64,000 bases of DNA, from positions 39,977,501 through 40,041,500 of the forward strand of contig JBAIAC010000023.1 of NCBI GenBank assembly GCA_037349315.1, in the 5' to 3' direction. Origin of the DNA: Chelydra serpentina (lineage: Eukaryota; Chordata; Testudines; Chelydridae). The notes beneath the pieces are model-generated. The model had not been told where the DNA came from. It made no database searches and worked only from the letters and a program-made list of their open reading frames with translations. Below are positions 1-12,140 of this stretch, in pieces; the first letter of the stretch is position 1, and every line of letters begins with the position of its first letter. Position numbers and translations under genes: made by a program.

Positions 1-49
1 GCCCATCACGGGGGGGGGTCAGCGGGGGAGCTAGGGAGGGGCCCCTTAC

Positions 50-142
50 CTGAGGAGGGGTGGGGGTGGAGGAGGTCCTTGCTCCAGACATGATTTCTTC
101 GGTGATGTCTTTGCCGCCCTGGTTTGGGTCTCGTATCCGGAT
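50..142 (-). CDS. EIF4G1: EIF4G1 coding exon, C-terminal half of the PABP-binding segment
   Basis: The exon has 93 nt (31 codons, phase 0 at both ends). It encodes [20 protein letters not shown] followed by a Thr/Pro-rich tail ending TPTPPQ. The acceptor is GGGCAG before ATCCGG and the donor is CAG/GTAAGG. It is the leftmost exon visible; the gene continues outside the window. Confidence 0.97.
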
Positions 143-3100
143 CTGCCCATATAAGAGGGGCAGAGCAGCAGTGAGCGGAGGGGGCCCACACTCCCCCTTC
201 TCCCCCGTTGGCAGGGTGACGGGGGGACGCACACTTCCCATGCTGGCAGCAGGGCACAGCTAAGCAGCTCATGCCACTCCAGGCTGCCCTGCACCCCACC
301 CCAGGGGGCTGGGTTCAATCCAGCCCCGACACCCCCTGCATGTACAGTGCAGCCGGGACAGAGCTGCCTGCCAGGACCCCCAGGCAAGCAGAGCCAGGCA
401 GCGAGCCCCCGGGCCGGCCCGTACCTGATCCCCAAGCAGCCGGGCGGGGAGCGGGGCAGGCCAGGCAGGAAGGGGAGGCTTGTTTAGCTTCCGGTGGGCG
501 GCTGTGGCCACGTGGAGCGCAGCACTCACCCCGCTCCAACACGCGCTGGGCTGGGACCTCACACAGCCCATGGCAGGGGGCCAGCGGCGCTGCAGCCAGC
601 TGCCATTTCGCTCCCGCTTGCTCGGCGCATTCCCCAGCTCCCCCCTCCCACAGAGGCCAGGCCAGGAGGAAACGGCTCCTCCTGCCCCAGAGCAGCCAGG
701 ATGGGACTTCGGCCGCTGGAGGGGGAGTAGCCAGGCCAAGGGCAGGGGGAGGAAGGCACTTAGCAGCGGCCTGTGAGGTCACAGAGGCTCTGTCTGGCAG
801 CCAATGGCAGAGCAGCCCTCCTAGCATGCTGGGGACATCAGCTCAGCACCAGCTGGGCCAGGTAGAAGCCACCCCACACCCCCCGGGGAAGGAGAGACCA
901 GCAGCCCCAGCCAAGCCAGCAAACCCCCACCCAATACAGCCTGGTATCTCCCCCCATTTGGGCAGTGGGACAGTCCAAGCATCTCCCCCCTCCACATCCT
1001 ACCCCAACAGGGCACTGGGCCAGTCCCATACTCCCCTCCCCAAGCCGGGCAGTGGGACAGTCCTGTCATTCTGATTGCATGAGACAAGGGGGTGTCACAA
1101 TGCTCAGGGAAGGGAGCGCCCCCATTGGCTGAACACTCCGCTGCATCTGCCCTGGCGTCTCATGCCCCTGCCCTGCCCAGGATGGGCTGTGACCCAGGGT
1201 GAGACCCCTTCGGGCAGCGGTGGGACCCCAGGCCCCAGCCTGTAAGGAACAACCCTGCCCTGGAACCTGGCTGGGGGGCGGGCAAGACAAGCCGGGTTCT
1301 AGGAGTCTCCACTCTGCCGGCGAGTGGCGCAGCGACCCCCTGAGAACACCCCACCCCCAGCATGGCAGACATCCCCACTGCTGCCAGGACAGTCACACTC
1401 CAAGGCACATGGCAGCTACCTACCCCAAGGGCCCAGCAGGGCACCCCAACCCTCCCTGAGGACACAGTGCTATTCTACTCCACCTGGTCCTGCAATAGCC
1501 CCCCTGCCCCACTCCTGCCTCCACCCAGTGCAGCATGCCTACCAGCCTCAGCCTCGCTGCAGAGGGGTGCCTGTGCGGAGAATGCAGGTGAAGAAGTGGG
1601 GCACAGTAGGCTGAGATCCATTGTCTCTGCTGTGCCCCTCGGGGCAGGGCAGAATGTGGGTCACCTCTGCCCTAGCTGCATGGAGACCCCAAAACTGCAC
1701 CATGGTCACTGGGGAATGGCCCAGTCCCCACAACAGACCTGACACCCGCACAAACCACGGAGCCCCTGGTCCCCAGCACTGCAGTGGGAATTCTGCCTCC
1801 CGTAACAGGCAGAGCAGCCAGAGGGGCCCAAGCTGCCCCCGGCACAGACCGCTCTTCCCCATCCAACGTGGGCTGACTCAGAGCCAGCTCCAAGAGGTGC
1901 CTCTTCCCTGCCAGGTGGCCTGCTACTGCCAGAGCATCAAGTCTGGGCAGATGGGGCGCCCAGCAAAGCAGGGCCCCCTCATACGTCCCACTCAACAGCA
2001 GCACAGGTGCCCAGCTGCCCAGGCAGCAAGGGCCAGGGGAACCGAGGTGGTAGAGGGTTTGAATTACAAGCCATTCAGGAACACGTCCCGACATGAGCCA
2101 GGGTGGAGCCCGGGGGGATCTGCCTCCCCCTCCCCCAGGGAGGGGGTCCTGGCAGACCCAAGCTGCAGCGCTCACAGAGGGCGGCTTAATGCTATAAATA
2201 GATCCTGTGCCAAGCCTCTGAGCAACAGCATTACTGCAGCTCCGGCAGGCAGGCACCGGCTGGCAACTGCAGCACCCACCCCCACCCGCCGCAGCCGTGA
2301 CTCAGCACGTTCGCCCCACCAGGGAGGACAGGGAAGGTCGGGCCTGACTCTGCAAGACACAACCGGGACCCAGCCACGCGCTCCTTCTCCTCACCACCGC
2401 CGCCCCCTGTACACAGCCCCACACGGCCCGCCTCACCCCCACCCAGAGGGGACAACGCCGTCCCGCCCGCTCCCTGCTTCGTGCGCCTCACGATGGGTGT
2501 GCAAGGCCTGGCCAAGAGCCTCCCCCGGAGCTGGGTCCTGGCCCCTCACTCCCCGCAGAGGCAGCACTTTCAGTTGGGGGGGGGGGGGGGAGGGGGGCGC
2601 CAAAGAGCCCTTCTGAGGAACCCCACAACAAGCTCCCACCCCTCGGCGGGGAGTCAGCCGCCTAGGGCTCCCGTGGGAGGCAGCGCAGGAACCTGGCCGC
2701 CCCTCCCCCCACCCTCCTTACCGTCTTGCGTTCTCGCTTTGTCGGGATGGGCGGCTGCTGGTTCATCATGACCTGAGCAGCGGGGACCCCGGCTGGGAAC
2801 TGCTGCACCCCCTGAGCAGGGTAATAGGCACCAGCTGGGGAAGGAGAGAGAGAGAGAGAGAGAGTCAGAGGAACTGGCAGGTCCAATCCCAACTGCCCCA
2901 GGGCGCAGCCAGCACTAAGCCTGGCACCACCAGACACCATGCCAGAGGCAAATGCCCTCGGGTCGCTGAGCAAGTGCCGTTCCCCCCAAGGAACCCCCAC
3001 TGTTCGTGGGCCGGGAGTTTTGCCAGGCAGCCCCTCCCTCACAGAGACACCCCCTGGCCACAGCCCAGGCAGCTCTTGCTTGCCCTTCCCTGCCCAGTGC

Positions 3101-6100
3101 CACTCGGGGTTGCTGGGGGTCAGAGCCCCCTGGAGCACCAAAGCACTCCTCCAGTAAACACAGGAGGCCCACGGGCTGCTCAGTGGGGTGGGATCCTCGC
3201 CCGGCAGTCTCCAGCCCTGGCCAGGAACGTCCCAAACCCGAACAACAGGACCAACCAGCCCTTCCGAGAATTCCTTCCCCGTGACGCAGAACGTACCCGA
3301 GCTGCCCCCACGTCCAGCCCCCTGCTGCGGGGGGGCTAGCCAGCCCCACGCCCACCCCTACCCAGTGGCAAGGCAAGGGAAGCCCTCCCACTGGCAGGCA
3401 GGAGTCAAACTTGCCACCAAGGTTGCCGGAACTGGCAGGAGAAGGCTGGAGAGAAATCCCTACTCCAGGCCCAGCTACACTTCCCAGAATGCTACAGGAC
3501 AGCTCCAGCTCCCACCCAGCCCCCTTCCAAAGCTATCAGCTGGGCAGAGAAGGGAGCCTGTGTGTGTGGAGCCCATGCCCCATCCCGAGAGACAGGACGT
3601 CCCAAGCAAGCACTGGGGTTCAGGTGTCTCCTCCTGTGCCCCAGCTCTGCGGCAGCAGCTCCCCGGCTTTATCTCCCTCACACCAGACTGCACCCGCCCC
3701 AGCTCCGCGGAGAAGTGAGTAAGAAACAGAGCTGCCAGCTCACTCTGATCACACCCTAGAGCCCTTTACCCCGATGGCTGGAGAGCTGGGGCTCAGGACC
3801 CCCCATCAGACTCATGGCTGTTAGGCCAGCCAGCATCCTGGCCCCACACAGCTGGACTACAGCACCAGGTATTAGCCTGTCCCCCCTGGGATGAGCCAGG
3901 GTCACAACAAGGGTAACATGCCTGGGGTCCCCCAATTCCATGGCAGCTGCAAGGTCCCATGGTCCCCAGATGCTGAGCAGACTCAGCCAAACCAGGACAG
4001 AACAGGGCAACCAAGAACAGTGATGCGGGGCAAGGAGCCAGCAGCACGGGCCGGCTGCTCAGAGCAAGGGTGACCGATAGATGGGACATAAGCAGTCAGG
4101 CGGTGCAAGTCAGAGCTGGTCTGTCTCAGAACCAGGACTAGGAATCAGCCCTCTGCCAAGACCCTGTCTCTGCCCAGATCACCAATGGCCCATGGATAAG
4201 GTCCCCGTGGAACACGAGCATGACCCCAGCACAGGCGGGAGCCCAAGGAAGAAGAGTGTCAGCCCCTGGCCTGAGCTCTGACTGCAGCCAGCCTTCCCTG
4301 AACGACGGGCCAGACAGACGGCCCCCACACTCCCCCAGCGGGGCAGTCGACTGTGAGATGGATGCCAGCATGGGAAGGGAGAGACAGTAACAGGTGGGAG
4401 CTTGGCCTCCTCCCAAATCCAGCACTTTCCTGGGCCCCTAATACCCTTAACCCATCAGCAGCGGCACTAGTGGGGAGCACTGGGGGCTCCAGATCTCCAC
4501 ACCAAGGGCTTGGGCCTGTCCCACCCCACTGGCCACCCACACACCCCAGCGGGGCACTCGCTGCTCAGGCCAGGAAGAAGCCACAGGGCAGACCATGCGT
4601 GGGGGAGTTCAGGCTGGCTGGCCGGGAACGGTCCTGCTAGCTGGCCAGGGTGGGGAGGGGAATAACCCAGCAAAGTTCCTCCATCCGTAGGAACACGAGG
4701 GCCTGTGTACACAGGGGGAAACTGACAGAGGGGAAGTGACTTGCCCAAGGTCACCCGGTGAGTCAGTGGCAGCGCTGGGAACAAAGCCCAGATCTCCTGA
4801 CTCCTGGTCCTGTGATGAGCCACCAGGCTGCTCTCCCGCAGGTACAGACAGAGCCTCCAGCAAGTGACTGCAGGGGCTCAGCAAGGGAACAAGAGCCCCT
4901 CACATCTGAAGCTCCTGACACCAGCTCAAAGCTGCGGGTTCAAGCCAGCCCTGTTTCTTACAGGCCCCTTGGAGCTTTCCCCCAGCCTCGCTGCCTGGGA
5001 GCCAGACTGCCCAGGAACCACACCTCACTGCCCTCATCTTTGCCAGGGTTGGCAGCCAGTGGAGACCAGGAGCCTTGGTAAGCAACGCCAGGAGGCTCTG
5101 AACAAGATGGAGGGAGAGGTACAATTGCCAGCCAGAGAGGATGCTGGGAAGTGTAGTTTCCATACAGAGTTTAGCCAGCCAACTTCCCTGGGCTCAGCCT
5201 CCCACAGCATTTGTGGCCAGACGGGCTCCTAGAAGCCAGGTCCTAAGAAGACCCTTCTGATGGCTGGTGACCACCAAGAGGAATACTTGCCGAGGGCACC
5301 GAATTATGATGCTTTGACAGGGAGCTGGAAGCAGTAAGGGGCTGGGAAGCCGGCATGCCAGGTCCCTCCTCTGACCCAAGCAGCCAGCAGCGTCCCAGGA
5401 CGGACACTTACTAGTGACTTTGGAGGCCTTGTGCGCTGATGAGAAGCAGCCACGGAGCAGAGTGATGCAGCTCCTACCACACAAGTCTGCCAATACCCGC
5501 AGCCCAGACCCCTTCCCTGCACAGCTCTGCTCATCCCCCTCAGCCCTGACCCACAGCTCCCTTTTGCAGGTCAGTCCCGGGCCTCCGGCCGGAAGCTGCC
5601 ACTCCCACCGGCCTGCTGCTTTAGGGAGATGAGGCACCGATGAGTCACCTGCCCTGTATCTCCATCGAGGGGCTCCATCCTGGCCGCAGCAGCCCAGCCG
5701 GCCTGCCCATGACTCACCCACAAGGCTGCAGATACTGCTGCTGACTAGCTGCTGTTACACAAGAGCATGTGGTCAAGAGATGCTGGGGCCTGGCAGCTAC
5801 CCCACCCCCAAGCTGGGGATGAGACACAGGCAGGCCTAGCCTGGAGGTGAGAGGAGCCCAGCCCAGCAAGCCTCAGCATCTGGCTCTCTCCAAGATGCTG
5901 AATCCCTGGTGCGGAGCAGGGGCTGCACCTACCTGTCTCAGGGGGAGCCCATTTGGGGGCCGTGTCCAGAGGCGGCGGCTGCCAGGGATGAGATGGGACG
6001 CAGGGCCCGGGCGGCTCACATTGCTGTGTCTGCAGAGACGCCCGCCCGGGATGGATCCAGACTAAATATAGTCACAGCCCTGCTGGGCATGTGAGCGCAG

Positions 6101-9100
6101 CACGGGGGAGGGGCGGGGCGGCTGGCTGCACAAACACACCGCTCCAATCCAAGGAAGGGCCACCTGGGGAGGGGGACTGGGGAGCCAAGGCAAGGAGGGG
6201 GGCACCTGGGAGCCCCCTTCCATACTCCCCCTTGAGCCCTCGGCTTGGCCATGCTCTGGGGACAGGGCCCCGTGTTTATTTAGGGAACAGCTGGCTCTGG
6301 GGCTGCTCCTGCCTGTTTCCTTCCCCAGTGACCAAAGGGCAGGCTGGGGCTAAAGTCTGCCCGGCCTCTCTGCCAGGACAGTTAAACATTAAGCTGCACT
6401 CCCTGGGGGTGGGCGGGCAGGGGCCCTAATGGGGTGGGCCAGCCTCAGCATTCTGCCCCCTCATTTCTGCCCCACGCTCACCTCTCCCCTACCCTCTGGC
6501 AGTGCCCCCCTCCCTCACACCAACGCTCCCCGCCCCTCTCCTGTGGGAGGGACCAGTTCGGGAAGGAGGAAAGGGATGTTTCTAGGGAAAACTCTCATCC
6601 CCCAACTCCGGGGCGCTAAGGGGGGTGGGGGGTTGAAATTCTAAACTCAGTTCATGCCCCCTTCCGATTGGACACGCATCCCCAGCACAAAACCAACATG
6701 GCAGGAGCCACAGCTTTTATATAGGGAAGAGCAGGGGGCTGCAAGGAGGCCAGAGCTGAGAGTGTGGGAAGCCCAGGGCATCAGCAGAGCTGCGTGGGGC
6801 ACAGGGCTGGAGTAGTAAGTAGCAAGGGGGGCTGCAGGTCAGGATTGAGGAGCATCAGCAGAGCTGTACAGGGCATAGCGGAGCCTGGGCGGGAGTAATC
6901 ACACGCTGTGTCTGGTCCTCACCAGTGATGTCAGCCCCGTGATTTCAGGCGCCCCAAACGCCCACACCAGACTGAATGGAAGAGGAACGGTGTCTCCGGG
7001 GGCCCTTACCGTAGGTGCCGAATTCCGGGGGGTTGGCTCCAGGGTAAAAGCTGGGGGCGCCCGGCTGGACTGGGTACTGCTGAGTTGGAACAACATATGT
7101 GGAGCGACCCTGGGTGGGGGGAGAAGGATACGCCGGTTACTGCCCGCCAGGCCCTGGAGCACACATCTTCACGCCACAGAGATCTGAGGGGACACTCCCA
7201 GCAACGGGCACGGGGGACAGGACCCAGAGCGTGGGCGAGGCTCGCAAGCAGGGCAGCACACACGCTGCAGAGCAGGAGGGCCCTGGCACCAGGCTGCCGG
7301 CCCCACGGGACCCGGCTCAGCGGAGTCCCTGCCAGTCCAGCAGCGAGCAGGGCTTGCGACCGCATCTGGCCCTCGAGGCTTCCTGGGGCAGAGGTGACAC
7401 ATGGTGTCACTCAGCACCAGCCTTTCCACCCCAACAGCAGCACGACGGGCTTCCAGAGGGCACGGGGCAGCGCCCCCTGCATGGGGCAGCAGAGAAAGAG
7501 GGCAGGGTCCATAGGACTTCACATGGGGGAGCCCCAGAGCCTTCCCTCCCACTGCTAATAAGATGATCCGGTGGTTGATTCTGTCCTGATGACGCCACAC
7601 CCCCATTTCAAAGCCAGTTTGAGCCCCATGCGGCAGGGAGCAGAAGCCCAAGGAACCCAGTGTCCGGGTGCAGCCCTCACCTGTCCTGGGATGTAATAGG
7701 CTCCTTGCGAAGCAGGGTAGGAAATCTGGGAGGGGATCATCATCACCTGGGAAGCAGCTGGATAGACATGAGCAGGCGGGCCGGGCCGGGCCGACGTGTT
7801 ACTCTGCACCCGGGAAGCACTTGTCGGAGGCTGGGCCCTGCTCTGGTAGAAATGCTTTGGGAGAGAAGGACGGTGGCACTCGGTTAGTCCCAGCAGGGTG
7901 CCAGGACCGTCCAGCTCCACGCCCCAAAAAGGCAGCTGCCTCCCATCTCTGCATCCCCCATCCAGAGGGCTGGACAGCAGCTACCACTACCCTCAGAGCT
8001 GGGACCACAAGCGGACAGCTAATGTTCCGCCCCCGAGCTGGGATGGGAAAGGCAGTCTAGGGCAGGAGGTGCGAGGAACCAACAGCAGGGGCATGGCATC
8101 CCCACACAGCTTGTGGTGTGCCTCTGGGACCCTTCTCACACATGGTGCCCAGGCGCTAAGAGGTGGTCACCCGGCAGCACACGCGACCAGCTACCACGGG
8201 GTGGCAGGACCGTTTCGTAGCGGTCATCTGTGCCCATCACAAGATGGCTGCAATCCCCAGCTGGCTCCTCCCGCCTCTGGGGCCGTGGGTGTCTCAAGGT
8301 GTGCAATCCCCCAGGTGGGCTCAGCTCTATTGACACCAGTGGTGATGGACTGGGCCCTACTCCCTTCCCCTAGCAAAAATCCCCATCAGTCCCCAAACAG
8401 CCGTGGAGAACTACAACTCCCAGAAGGTGCCTGTAAGGAACCACAGGAAGTGGGACAATCTAGCCCCCCCATGGACCTTAAGCACAATGCTCAAGCTCCA
8501 CCCAGCCAAAGGCTGCAAGCCTAACAGAGCTGATCACAGCCACTCGCAGCACCCTCAACACAGATGCTGTGGCCTGTGGAGACTACGGGCCCCAGCATGC
8601 AATGCAGCCAGGCAGCGGTGATTGTGACAGAGCACTGAATTCTGGGACATGTAGTCTCCACGGGCTGCCCTACAGATGGAGCTGGACAGAAAAGCTCTGC
8701 ACACATAGGGAGCACAAGGAGGGACCATCTCATTAACCAGCTGCTGTGGGGGGAGCTGGGGTGCACCAGGCAAGTCCTGCCTTGCATCTTTCTCCTGGGG
8801 AGAGGGGTCTCTTTTTAAGTGGGAGCAGCCCTGAGCCTTTTCAGACCCCAGCGTAACATCAGAGCCCCCCTGGGCTTGGGAGGGAAGTTACTGCATCCCA
8901 ATCCTGAGCCCTACCCCCAGAGCAACAGCCCTGGCAGAGTGAAGCCTGGCAGATAGCAGCACTCAGTGTTCACATACACACACCACGTGCCCTGTCTCCC
9001 ACTCCCCAGCCGAGAGCACCGCCTGCGCGGGGGTAATGAAAAAGCGTTACCTGAAGAGACCTGAATCCTCCCTGTTAGCGAGCACACACACAAGGGGAGA

Positions 9101-12100
9101 AGGAAGAGAAAAGAGACAGGAGTTACCCCACAGCCCCACACAGTCCCAGGCCGCAGGGACAGGCGTGCCGCTGGGCCAGAGGCAATCGCTGCTGTGGGGG
9201 GAGCTGGAGCTCAAGCGGGCTTTTGGTGCAAGAGCCGCACGGCTGTAAGGGAAGGTGAAAGGGGAGGGCCAGGCGGGAGAGCAGTAAAGCAAGCGTGTCT
9301 TGCGGGCTTTGGAGCCCAATGCTCAGATGCTGCACCCCGTAATGCACGAGAAGGCAGCCCTGGCACCAGGCGATACTTTCAGGGCCACGGCCCCCTGGGC
9401 TGGCAGGAGGCTCAGGGACCTAACCCCTCCCCATACGCAAGAGCTGGACAAAAAGACCACAGCAGCCCCTCAAGTGCCCCAGCCCTCCTCCAGGATGCCA
9501 TGAGCCAGGGCACTGTCTGCCCTTCCATCCCAGAACGCGCCTCCAGGCCCAGCGCATGAGGGTGGAGGGATCATTTCACGGCCTGGACTTCCCATTCCCA
9601 TGGCCCCCATCCTGAGTACACAGGGGGGCTGCTGACACCAGTTAATCTGGGATGAGGCTCAGCTTCAGGACCCCAGCAGCCTCCGGGCCCACCCCCATGA
9701 GCTACAACTCCCCGCTCCTCTCCTCCTCCCGTCGGACCCTACGCCATTCTCCATCTCCAGGAGTCTCCCGGCCTTCCGCCAGACTCCGGGGCAGCGAGGC
9801 CCCAAGGGGCGGGGCAAGCAGAGACGACCAGCAGATTGTGGGGTGCCCCTCCGGCAAACTCCACTTCTGCACCAAGAGGTAGGACTATGCAGAAGGTAAA
9901 TGGGTTCTCTGCCCTGCTAGGCCAGCCAGAGCCCAAGCCGGGTCTTAACAACGGACCTTGGCAAGACAAAGCAGCGTGTACAGTGCTGGAATCCCCTCTC
10001 CGGCCTGCGCAAGGAAATGCCAAGAGGCTGGGGCCCGGCACGGCCTCTTCCAGCAAACAACTCCAACCAACCGTCCAGAGGCGAACAGGACGCATGTCCC
10101 CCACCAGCGACCCCAGCTCCTCCCCTCCACAGAAACGCTCGGCCCCACTGCAGGGTGTTTCCCAGCCCGTGAACCCCCATGTGCACCCCAGTGCATCAGA
10201 CCAGGTGTGGAGCCAACTTCACAGCCAGGGGGTGCAGAGGGAGGTGAAAGGTCAGGGAAGGGACAGTAGTTACCAACAAGCTGCCCACCCCTGCTGCCCG
10301 CTCCCGCCCCTGCTGCACTGGAAGCGGGGCAGGGACGGGGCCCACCTCACCCTGCAGCCGCTGCGTGAGATGGGAGCCATTTTAGCAAGGGACAGGGTGA
10401 CTGCTCATAGAGGTTCCGGCAGCAGCGCAGCTGGTGCCATCTCGGGGTGCTGCCCTGGGCAGGGGACTAGTCCATCTGAGGAGCAAGGGCGAGACCACCC
10501 GTGGGTGGGGCACAGGCAGAAGCAGCTTTGTGGGGCAGAGTGGTTGTGGGGCTGGTAGCAGAGAAGCAGCCACATGCTCCAAGCTTCATGCAGGAGTCAC
10601 ATCAAGGTACAGACGCTGCAGTGAAACTCTCACGGCCTGCTACCCACGGACACCTCCCTGAGACACCCACACGGCCAGCAGAGATCCAGCGCACTGAGCT
10701 GTTTGCCTCAGCAGCCCATTGGGCCAGCCAGGCCCCCGGCTCCCCACTCCAGCTGTCTGTCCGGCCCTGCAGGGCCCCAGCGTCGGGCTCCTGGCTCACG
10801 TGCACTCAGAGTTTGGTGCGACTCAACCAGCGCTCGGGACCCGCTGTCTTTATGCATCCAGTCACCCGCTCTCCCCGTGGGGGGACCCCACTGGCCTGAG
10901 AATGTGGCAGGGGTCCCGGGCCACCAGGAACCACGTGAGACTTTGCCAAGCCTTCCTGCTCCCTGTGTTAACCCAAACCAGTCATCCCCGGTGCTCGGTG
11001 CAGCAGCCCGCACCCTCCCACTTCTCTAGCCCCGCTGTTTCCTTGCAGCATCCAGACAAACACCATGTGGCTGCACCCCCGGGGGTCCGTACGGCATGCG
11101 GGGGGCGGGGGCTGGTTAGTACCTGCTGGTGTAAAGCACGAGGCCCTGCTGGAAACTAAGACAGGAAAGAGCGAGGGGAGAGGAAAGAAGAAGCAAGGTC
11201 ACTTCAGGTTCAGACAAGACTGCGAGGCCTGGGGGCGGGTGGGGGGCACACCCCGGCGGCCCAAGGAAGGAGACGCAGGCCGGCAGGGAGGGCAGACATC
11301 CATCCAGTCCCTCACAGCTCCCCTGTAGTCACCCCCTCTGAGCGAAGAGCACACGTTCATCCAGCCCCACCTCCTCCACACACACACGGCTGCGCGCACC
11401 ACGGGGCCGGACCCCCGCTCAGGAGGGCCCAGGTAGCTCTGCCCTCCCTCTGCAGCCCTCCAGCCTGACTCAGAGCTGGGGCCAGTTCAGCCCCACAAAA
11501 CCTGCTCGGCAGCAGATCAAAGCCCCCCAAGCGCAGCCAGGCTGGCACCCCAGAAAACCACACAACCGGGAGGCGGCAACCACTCCTGGCCGTCAGAGCC
11601 TGATGGCCAGAAGGCAGCAGGAGTCCCAGCGGCCGCCAGCGGTCCTGCCCCAGCGCCCCCTTACCTGTCGAGGCTGGGAAGGCGTATTCATTTGTGTAGC
11701 TTGCGACGGGTTAAAAACCACGGGTGCCGTCTGACCAGGTGGAAACGCCGACTGCGGGGAGACAAGGAAGGAGCAGGTTGGCACGGCAGCTACCAGGGCT
11801 CCCCAAAGCCACATCCCTGGGACCTGTACACGGCGCCCCCCGCAGGGCCACTCACTGCGCTGCCAGTAACTCGGCACCCCCTGGGCTCCTGGCTCTGAGC
11901 ACGCCCCCCGCACCTGGCGAGCCCAATCCTGACCCCAGGACTGGTCAGCAGGGAGCCGAGCGCTGAACCAGGCGTCTCAGCGAAGGGCACACGCAGGGCT
12001 CTGAGGGGAGATGCTTCATCCGATGAAGCCTCAGTGAAGGGGGGGGGCGCACAGAGGGGCCCTACCTGTGGAAGTCCAGGAGAAGGGGCAGGGTGTGGGG

Positions 12101-12140
12101 CTGTCGGGGCTCCTCCTGTGGGCTGTGGAGCTTTGTTCAT
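50..12140 (-). CDS. EIF4G1: Eukaryotic translation initiation factor 4 gamma 1, N-terminal part (partial gene)
   Basis: eIF4G1 is the cytoplasmic scaffold of eIF4F; it joins eIF4E, eIF4A, eIF3 and poly(A)-binding protein to recruit ribosomes to capped mRNA. Coding exons read right to left: 12066-12140, 11665-11751, (11123-11155), 9051-9071, 7681-7854, 7010-7109, 2722-2834 and 50-142. All join in phase with GT-AG borders. Without the bracketed 33-nt exon this gives 221 residues, starting [10 protein letters not shown] and reaching TPTPPQ. Landmarks known from vertebrate eIF4G1 are present: [41 protein letters not shown], and the PABP-binding segment [16 protein letters not shown], which is split between the last two exons. 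The eIF4E site, MIF4G, MA3 and W2 domains would lie left of the window. The start is chosen because the frame upstream of this ATG is closed by TAG at the exon's 5' edge. Confidence 0.97.
143..2721 (-). other. EIF4G1: EIF4G1 intron between the KRERKT and IRIRDP exons
   Basis: No coding exon is recognised here. The intron is GC-rich, with a long G run at 2576-2596. At 2192-2201 lies a perfect MEF2-type CTATAAATAG, and at 2298-2307 the MARE/NF-E2-type TGACTCAGCA. These make the 2.16-2.33 kb stretch a possible intronic enhancer. Confidence 0.6.
2722..2834 (-). CDS. EIF4G1: EIF4G1 coding exon ([14 protein letters not shown] to KRERKT)
   Basis: The exon has 113 nt. It takes one base from the previous exon to form an Ala codon, then reads [20 protein letters not shown] and ends KRERKT, in phase 0. 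The donor is ACG/GTAAGG. The acceptor CCCCAG is preceded by a (CT)n tract, seen on the plus strand as (GA)n at 2843-2864. It carries the first half of the PABP-binding segment. Confidence 0.97.
2835..7009 (-). other. EIF4G1: EIF4G1 intron of 4.2 kb
   Basis: No exon is recognised. Contents are a (GA)n acceptor tract at 2843-2864, two copies of an ACTACA..TCCCAG motif (about 3474-3491 and 5141-5157), a MIR-like SINE fragment at about 4705-4840, and a MEF2-like CTAAATATAG at 6062-6071. CAGCTG E-boxes lie within the next 250 bases of that site. Confidence 0.55.
4705..4840 (-). repeat. MIR-like CORE-SINE fragment
   Basis: The plus strand reads GGGGAAACTGACAGAGGGGA, then AAGTGACTTGCCCAAGGTCA, then CAGTGGCAGCGCTGGGA. 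This matches the reverse complement of the conserved middle of MIR-type SINEs, so the element is in minus orientation. The boundaries are approximate. Confidence 0.6.
7010..7109 (-). CDS. EIF4G1: EIF4G1 coding exon ([17 protein letters not shown])
   Basis: The exon has 100 nt (33 codons plus one base). It encodes [17 protein letters not shown] and ends in EFGTY plus one base. The acceptor is CCACCCAG and the donor is ACG/GTAAGG. The sequence closely follows mammalian eIF4G1. Confidence 0.97.
7681..7854 (-). CDS. EIF4G1: EIF4G1 coding exon ([10 protein letters not shown] to AYYIPGQ)
   Basis: The exon has 174 nt (58 codons, phase 0 at both ends). It encodes [18 protein letters not shown] and later [19 protein letters not shown]. 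The acceptor is CCCAAAG and the donor is CAG/GTGAGG. It is strongly conserved with mammalian eIF4G1. Confidence 0.98.
8576..8661. repeat. 86-bp MITE-like palindromic element with ACTAC..CCCAGCATGC motif
   Basis: The element has perfect 11-bp inverted termini, GTGGAGACTAC and GTAGTCTCCAC. Its inner arms carry CCCAGCATGC and the degenerate TTCTGGGACATGTAGT. Similar units lie at 35075-35152 and 36004-36090, and a related one at about 25760-25815. No clear target duplication is visible. Confidence 0.55.
9051..9071 (-). CDS. EIF4G1: EIF4G1 21-nt cassette microexon (GGFRSLQ)
   Basis: The 21 nt encode Gly-Gly-Phe-Arg-Ser-Leu-Gln. They are flanked by an acceptor, CGCTAACAG, and a donor, CAG/GTAACG. 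The phase is 0 at both ends, so inclusion or skipping keeps the frame. The same seven residues occur between PSQPRQ and HFYPSRAQ in some human eIF4G1 isoforms, which supports an alternatively spliced microexon kept between mammals and this species. Confidence 0.9.
11123..11155 (-). CDS. EIF4G1: EIF4G1 candidate 33-nt cassette microexon ([11 protein letters not shown])
   Basis: The 33 nt are open in phase 0 and encode [11 protein letters not shown]. The acceptor CTGTCTTAG is preceded by a long pyrimidine tract rich in CTTCTTTCC, and the donor is CAG/GTACTA. The phase fits both neighbouring exons. I do not recall this peptide from mammalian eIF4G1, so it is called from splice signals alone. Confidence 0.55.
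11665..11751 (-). CDS. EIF4G1: EIF4G1 coding exon ([13 protein letters not shown] to PSQPRQ)
   Basis: The exon has 87 nt (29 codons, phase 0 at both ends). It encodes [20 protein letters not shown] and ends MNTPSQPRQ. The acceptor is CCCGCAG and the donor is CAG/GTAAGG. Met-46 of the longest form corresponds to an internal start reported for human eIF4G1, [10 protein letters not shown]. Confidence 0.98.

Noticed and set aside
1621..2616. 331-codon plus-strand frame antisense to EIF4G1
   Set aside because: Lies in an intron, shows no domain and overlaps other chance frames; GC-rich background.
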